From the NCBI GenBank assembly GCA_012295275.1, contig CM022667.1, positions 1,006,443-1,070,442 on the forward strand: a DNA stretch of 64,000 nucleotides. The letters are read 5' to 3'. Shown piece by piece: positions 59,560-64,000 of the stretch (positions within the stretch are counted from its first letter, which is position 1; every line of letters starts with the position of its first letter). The notes beneath the pieces are model-generated. The model did not search any database and had not been told where the DNA came from. It saw only the letters and a program-made list of their open reading frames with translations. The position numbers were made by a program, and so were the translations under genes. Origin of the DNA: Chrysomallon squamiferum. Taxonomy: Eukaryota; Mollusca; Gastropoda; Neomphalida; Peltospiridae.

Positions 59560-59735
59560 CACACACACAATCACTCACACACACATAAAGAATACAAGAA
59601 CCAGAAATACACACACACACACACTCACACACAATACAAGCACCAGAATTAGACACATACCAATACATATGAATATGCACACACACATGTACACACATCA
59701 CATACACAAACACATTCACACACAAACATGCAGCC
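59560..59735 (+). repeat. CA-rich microsatellite region
   Basis: CA tracts separated by two copies of a short unit with 'aatacaag' and 'accagaa' (near 59592 and 59633). His-Thr frames are artefacts. Confidence 0.85.
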
Positions 59736-60577
59736 ATGCAGACAAATATGAATACAAAAAAAAAAAACCCAATAAACTACAGACATAAGACACAGTACTT
59801 TTCATGCTGCTATGAACAACAGAAGGATTCCAAAACTAAAACTTGGTTAAAAAGAAACATTCTAAAAGCTAAAAAAAAAACCCACACAACACCACAACAC
59901 TGTAAAACGTCTAGGATTACATTCCAACAGTGCTGCCACCTGGCAAAAACAAGGAAGATAATGCCACTTTAAACTGTATTTATTTACAAAATATTTACAA
60001 ATATTGTCTTGGAAAAAAATTCTTACAATTTTTGGTACTCTCACACAGGGATGGGGGGAAAAAAACTGTGCCCACTTAATTGAACAAATAAACAACTCTG
60101 TTTGAGCAGACAACATCTTTTTGCATGGACTACTTCCGTACATACGACGAAGAAACACCAGTCTCGCCTTGTAAATCTATCCTGTTCTAACCCCCGTGTT
60201 TTTGTGTTCTGCCAAAACACGTAGACGATTTGGATTTCAAAAACAAACACACACACACACACACAGCATGAAGCATGGAGTGGGAAAACAGTAATGGGTG
60301 CCACAATCAGCTGAGTATCAGTGTTTGGCTAGGTAACAATTAGCAATCTCAACATCTAGCACAATGGTATGTTTGGCATTGGCCGTGTTTTGTGATAGAT
60401 ATACAGTTCCAGCTTGAAAGGCTTCCTTACCTCGAAGGCTGACAAAAAGTGATTTGAAAAGACACTCGAAACCTTTGAGTAAATTTTCTTCTGTGTATTA
60501 TTCCTCGTGCCTTTAGCATTCACAAAATGTTTATGCGTCAAAAGAATGCTATAGCAGTATGTTTAGTTATGCTTTCA

Positions 60578-60611
<34 letters not shown>

Positions 60612-61130
60612 GCTATAAATAAAAAATTTGGTATGTTTTGGCTTCCTGTTTTCATTTTTTGTGGATTTATTTGGAAAGCAATAAATTAGCAGTAATTGTA
60701 AGTAAATACATTTTTATTTATACTTTTGTTCTTAACACTATCACAGAAACTGGAATGCAAATATATTTGGGACTGATAGTTACAGTCATATTTGAAGTGC
60801 ATCTTTGGTTACACAAATATATTCTGCATATTTCTAAATTCATATTTTAGTTGTTTTTTTACTTGACCAGACATTCAACACATTTTTTATTAGAAGGCTA
60901 TACTGTTTTGTATATAAAATGTCAAACAGCCAAAGAAACACATTATCACCATACCATGGGTTACTCTTTTTATGTGCACCTCCCCATGAGTTGGAAAATA
61001 CATCTTACTTCAGAACCAAGTAATAACAGGACACTATCTTCAATGGGAAATTCAAGAGAGTGGAATTTGATGTAACTAAGTCTACAGTGTTTTCATTCTT
61101 GATAATTTTTATTCCAAAAATTGACCAAAA

Positions 61131-61161
<31 letters not shown>

Positions 61162-61969
61162 TAATAATCAAAAATCAGAAAACAAAAATAAACTCAACAG
61201 CATTTTTATTTCAATGATTTTAATTTCCAAAACTCACAAATAAAATAAAAAAAAAAGATTAAAAAATTAAAACTAACTTAACTGAACCTACTACAGCATT
61301 TTTATTTTAAGTTTTTATAAATAAATAAATAAATAAATAAAGACAACTAATTTTATATTTTTCTATGACTCTTTTTCAAAACCCAACACAAATATAATAA
61401 TAATAATATATATATATATATATATATAATTCAATACATGAGAACTAATAACTGTTACGAGTGTTTTGCAAATGGCCGTGTTCAAGCCTCTGCTGTACTG
61501 GGAATCCAGCAGAGAAAAACATTTAGATCCATTACAAATCAACAAACATCCCAGTAGATGTGATGCTGAAGCAATGTGTCAGTACTGGTGCTGCGAACAC
61601 AGCCAAGGTGATACGTTCATAATACACTGCTGATACACAGGATGCTACCACTCATTAACCATGGCAAGAATAACTGGCCAATTTTTCGAGGAAAACAACA
61701 ACAACAATGCAACTAAATGACTGCAATAGATATGATGTTCTGCCTAATTTTAAGCTTTTGATTTTGCTAATTAATTCAGTGGAGAGTGTCGCTGAAACAT
61801 GGACTGTTAATAAATGATTGTTAAAAATTCCTGAAAAATGGTGTGAGACTAAAACACACAAAAGGATTGGATGATTTGAGGATTGATGAGCTCCAGTATA
61901 ATGATATGGTGTTTCAACATGATTTTAACATGTGCCACTACTTGTAGTCATGTATAAAATCAGCTGGTT
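59736..61969. other. Non-coding stretch, partly balanced composition
   Basis: Balanced composition at 59880-60540 and 61440-61900. A 27-nt T tract lies at 60579-60605, an A tract at 61138-61161 and (TA)n at 61407-61428. Frames up to 98 codons overlap one another on both strands without recognised domains. Confidence 0.45.
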
Positions 61970-62420
61970 TATTTGTTACTAGTGAACAATATTTCCTAAT
62001 AATAAAGTAATTATCGTGTGAGAGACACGGACACTGATATTTCATCTTCTATCATGACATAATTTCACGTATTTTATTTATTTCTAATTAACAGTATTTG
62101 CTGAATATATCTTGTATACTTTCAACCTGTTTTTTTATTTATTGCTATTGAACAATATTTCCTAATAATAAAGTAATAATCTTGAAAGTTATATTTTTTA
62201 AAATATTATCATCATTTCATGTTTTATTTATTTTTAGTCTACAATATTTACTTAGCAGCTAAACATATTTTTGTACTTCCAAAATGTTATATTTATACAT
62301 GGTGAGCAATGGTTGCTAATAATAAAGTAATAAGTTTCAGAGAAGTGAACATGCTCTCACCAACTCATCATTTCATTTTTATTTTAAAAAAGATCCTGAT
62401 AGGTTCAGATAAATCATTAC
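61970..62420 (+). repeat. ~160-bp tandem repeat, about 2.7 copies
   Basis: 'gaacaatatttcctaataat' followed by 'aaagtaat' occurs near 61983 and 62148, with a diverged copy 'gagcaatggttgctaataat' near 62304. Spacing is 165 and 156 bp. Between them, 'tcatttcatg' or 'tttcacgtattttatttatt' and 'cagtatttgct' or 'caatatttact' recur in order. Confidence 0.85.
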
Positions 62421-62850
62421 ATAAAATGGCCATTCCTCAGTCTGTAGGGAATTTTTATACATTTCTCTTTAGAAAAATGAATAGAAAAAAAAACAACATA
62501 TATTTAGAAAGAGAAAATGTCACATACACATACATACATGAAGTACAACCATCCATTCCACTGTATATCTTCATATTATCTCTGAACCTGAAATGTTATT
62601 TTCTTTAATATTTATTTATTTTGTTTTTATACTTTTAGCCAGCTAATGTAAAAGAGTACAACTCATACAATCAAAGTAAAGTACTTTCAGAAATAATGTT
62701 TTTATAATTTGTTTTGGTTATTATTATTATTATTATTATTAACAAATGCAAAATATACCAACATTTTAATTCTAAAATAGTGTTGTGGTTTCTTAATCAT
62801 GGAAATTTTGCATCTATTTTAATTAATTTATTTATTTTTATCTTTCTTTC

Positions 62851-62889
<39 letters not shown>

Positions 62890-63344
62890 CATTATTATTA
62901 TTATTATTATTGTTAAAAAAAAAAAAAAAAAAAATTCTTTTACAAAATATTGGCTTATAATTATTGTTCTTAAAATGTTTTCTCTGACTTTGAAATTTAA
63001 TTTGTTTTTTTTTTGCTTTTTATTCTTACTGATTTACAGTCATTTGCTGGTGTTCAAGAATTTGAAATTTAAAAATTTAATTTCATATTTTCAGAACCAT
63101 AGAGTTGTGTTGTTGTTTTTTTGTTACACTAAATTCCATATTCATTTCAGAATGTTTCCTGTTATTGGTGTCATATTTTTCTTAATTTGTTCTTTCTTTT
63201 TCCTCTTTTTTTTTTTAAATATTAAAAACATCATACTATTAAACCTCTTTTTCTGGAACTCAACATTTTATTATATCAGTCACTTGGTTTGGTTTATTTT
63301 TACTTTATGTTATTCATTTATTATTATTTATTATTATTATTGTT

Positions 63345-63392
<48 letters not shown>

Positions 63393-63480
63393 TTAGTATT
63401 GTTGTTATTGTTAATTTGTTGTTTTGTTTTATTTTTTTGTCGGAGAAGTTACTGTTTTCTTTATTTTTTCTTTGAATAAA
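62421..63480. repeat. T-rich region with three (ATT)n arrays
   Basis: (ATT)n at about 62718-62742, 62849-62913 and 63318-63394, embedded in T-rich DNA with A and T homopolymers. The 253-codon plus frame here is the longest in the window, but it is almost entirely Ile, Phe, Leu, Tyr and Lys from these repeats and is not a gene. Confidence 0.85.
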
Positions 63481-64000
63481 AAATATAAACATTTTATTAT
63501 ACTACCCTTATAGTACATTCTGCAAACCCTAACATTCTAAATTTCTAAATCCATATATAAATATATATTTTAATTTTTCTTTTAAATTCTAATACACAAA
63601 ACCAAAATTTACGTAAATTTTTATTTTAATAACACACAACTGCAACAACACACACATTTGTTCCAATATTTCCTGCAACACCGCTGACTTCTCAAGGTCT
63701 CTGAAAAGCGACCGGAATCAATACGAAGGTCAACATGATACAGTCTTTATGTACTCAAGCCTCTGTTCAATCAAAACTTGTAGACAACTTCAGCCCCCTT
63801 GTCAAAACACCACATCAGCAAAGAAGCTCGAATGAAGAGCAACATCGTGACAATGCAATTTTACAAAATGAAATTACTCTTCTCTGAAGAAAACAGATTT
63901 ATTTAATTTTCTGTTATGTCTGCATCGATAAGCTGATCTGGTTTTTTCTGTCATAAAAATGTTTTACTGCTGAATTTTTGTTTTTCTATTTTTTTTATGA
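63481..64000. other. Non-coding stretch with a balanced island
   Basis: A+T-rich to about 63650. 63660-63880 is non-repetitive with ordinary composition. Nothing coding is recognised before the window ends. Confidence 0.4.

Noticed and set aside
62714-63475. 253-codon open frame, the longest in the window
   Set aside because: It is made of poly-Ile, poly-Tyr, Phe/Leu and a poly-Lys run translated from (ATT)n, T-rich and A-tract DNA. There is no domain or balanced composition.

Overview
This 64 kb window looks like animal nuclear DNA that is either intergenic or from a very long intron. I found no protein-coding gene, rRNA, tRNA or other RNA gene that the sequence supports. Every open reading frame of 60 codons or more is either the translation of a simple repeat (Cys-Val, His-Thr, Ser-Leu, Arg-Glu, poly-Ile/Asn or poly-Tyr runs) or a short chance frame in A+T-rich DNA. 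The base composition is strongly A+T-rich, with very dense and often long microsatellites: TG/CA, CT/GA, ATT/AAT, GAT, the tetranucleotide CATA/GTAT, and many poly-A/T tracts. That texture fits an invertebrate with a large, repeat-rich genome. A cephalopod mollusc such as an octopus or squid is my best guess, but nothing here proves it, and I did not recognise the octopus SINE I know.

The most distinctive property is the number of separate minisatellite families, about eighteen in 64 kb, with unit lengths from about 20 to 160 bp. The clearest are: a 40-bp array (7285-7890); a 30-bp array (16116-16275); a 147-bp satellite (18320-20110) with a nested 66-bp array (19325-19913); an 87-bp array (26095-26625); a 42-bp array (36330-36670); a 35-bp array with ten copies in perfect register (37476-37825); a 34-bp array (44950-45265); a 77-bp array (48510-49020); a ~100-bp array (50255-50900); two ~50-bp arrays that are reverse complements of each other (51890-52330 and 53110-53475); a 64-bp array (55990-56400); and a ~160-bp array (61970-62420).

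A second class is foldback DNA. There is a near-perfect 55-nt-arm hairpin at 41384-41535, a hairpin with 16-nt perfect termini at 25186-25391, a TC/TA/GA foldback at 9715-9850, and a hairpin at 48139-48228. At 9866-10092 there is a possible small element with a Tc1/mariner-like right end. A dispersed direct duplication of about 350 bp occurs at 32808-33163 and 35247-35586.

Between the repeats lie islands of balanced-composition, non-repetitive sequence: 5800-6320, 11220-11660, 26690-26960, 32040-32300, 33600-34440, 40040-40330, 49040-49500, 50941-51380, 57570-57960 and 63650-63880. They look like candidate regulatory or conserved non-coding DNA. The strongest is the CpG-rich island at 50941-51380 (about 26 CpG in about 410 bp), which may be a promoter, enhancer or 5' exon. 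Binding-site-like motifs stand out at 10304-10409 (seven CAGGT/ACCTG cores), 37347-37359 (a perfect AGGTCA direct repeat with 1-bp spacing), 40102-40119 (PBC/Hox-like plus Meis-like) and 49475-49496 (two octamer-like motifs). All functional readings are inference from motifs; the repeats themselves are read directly from the sequence.
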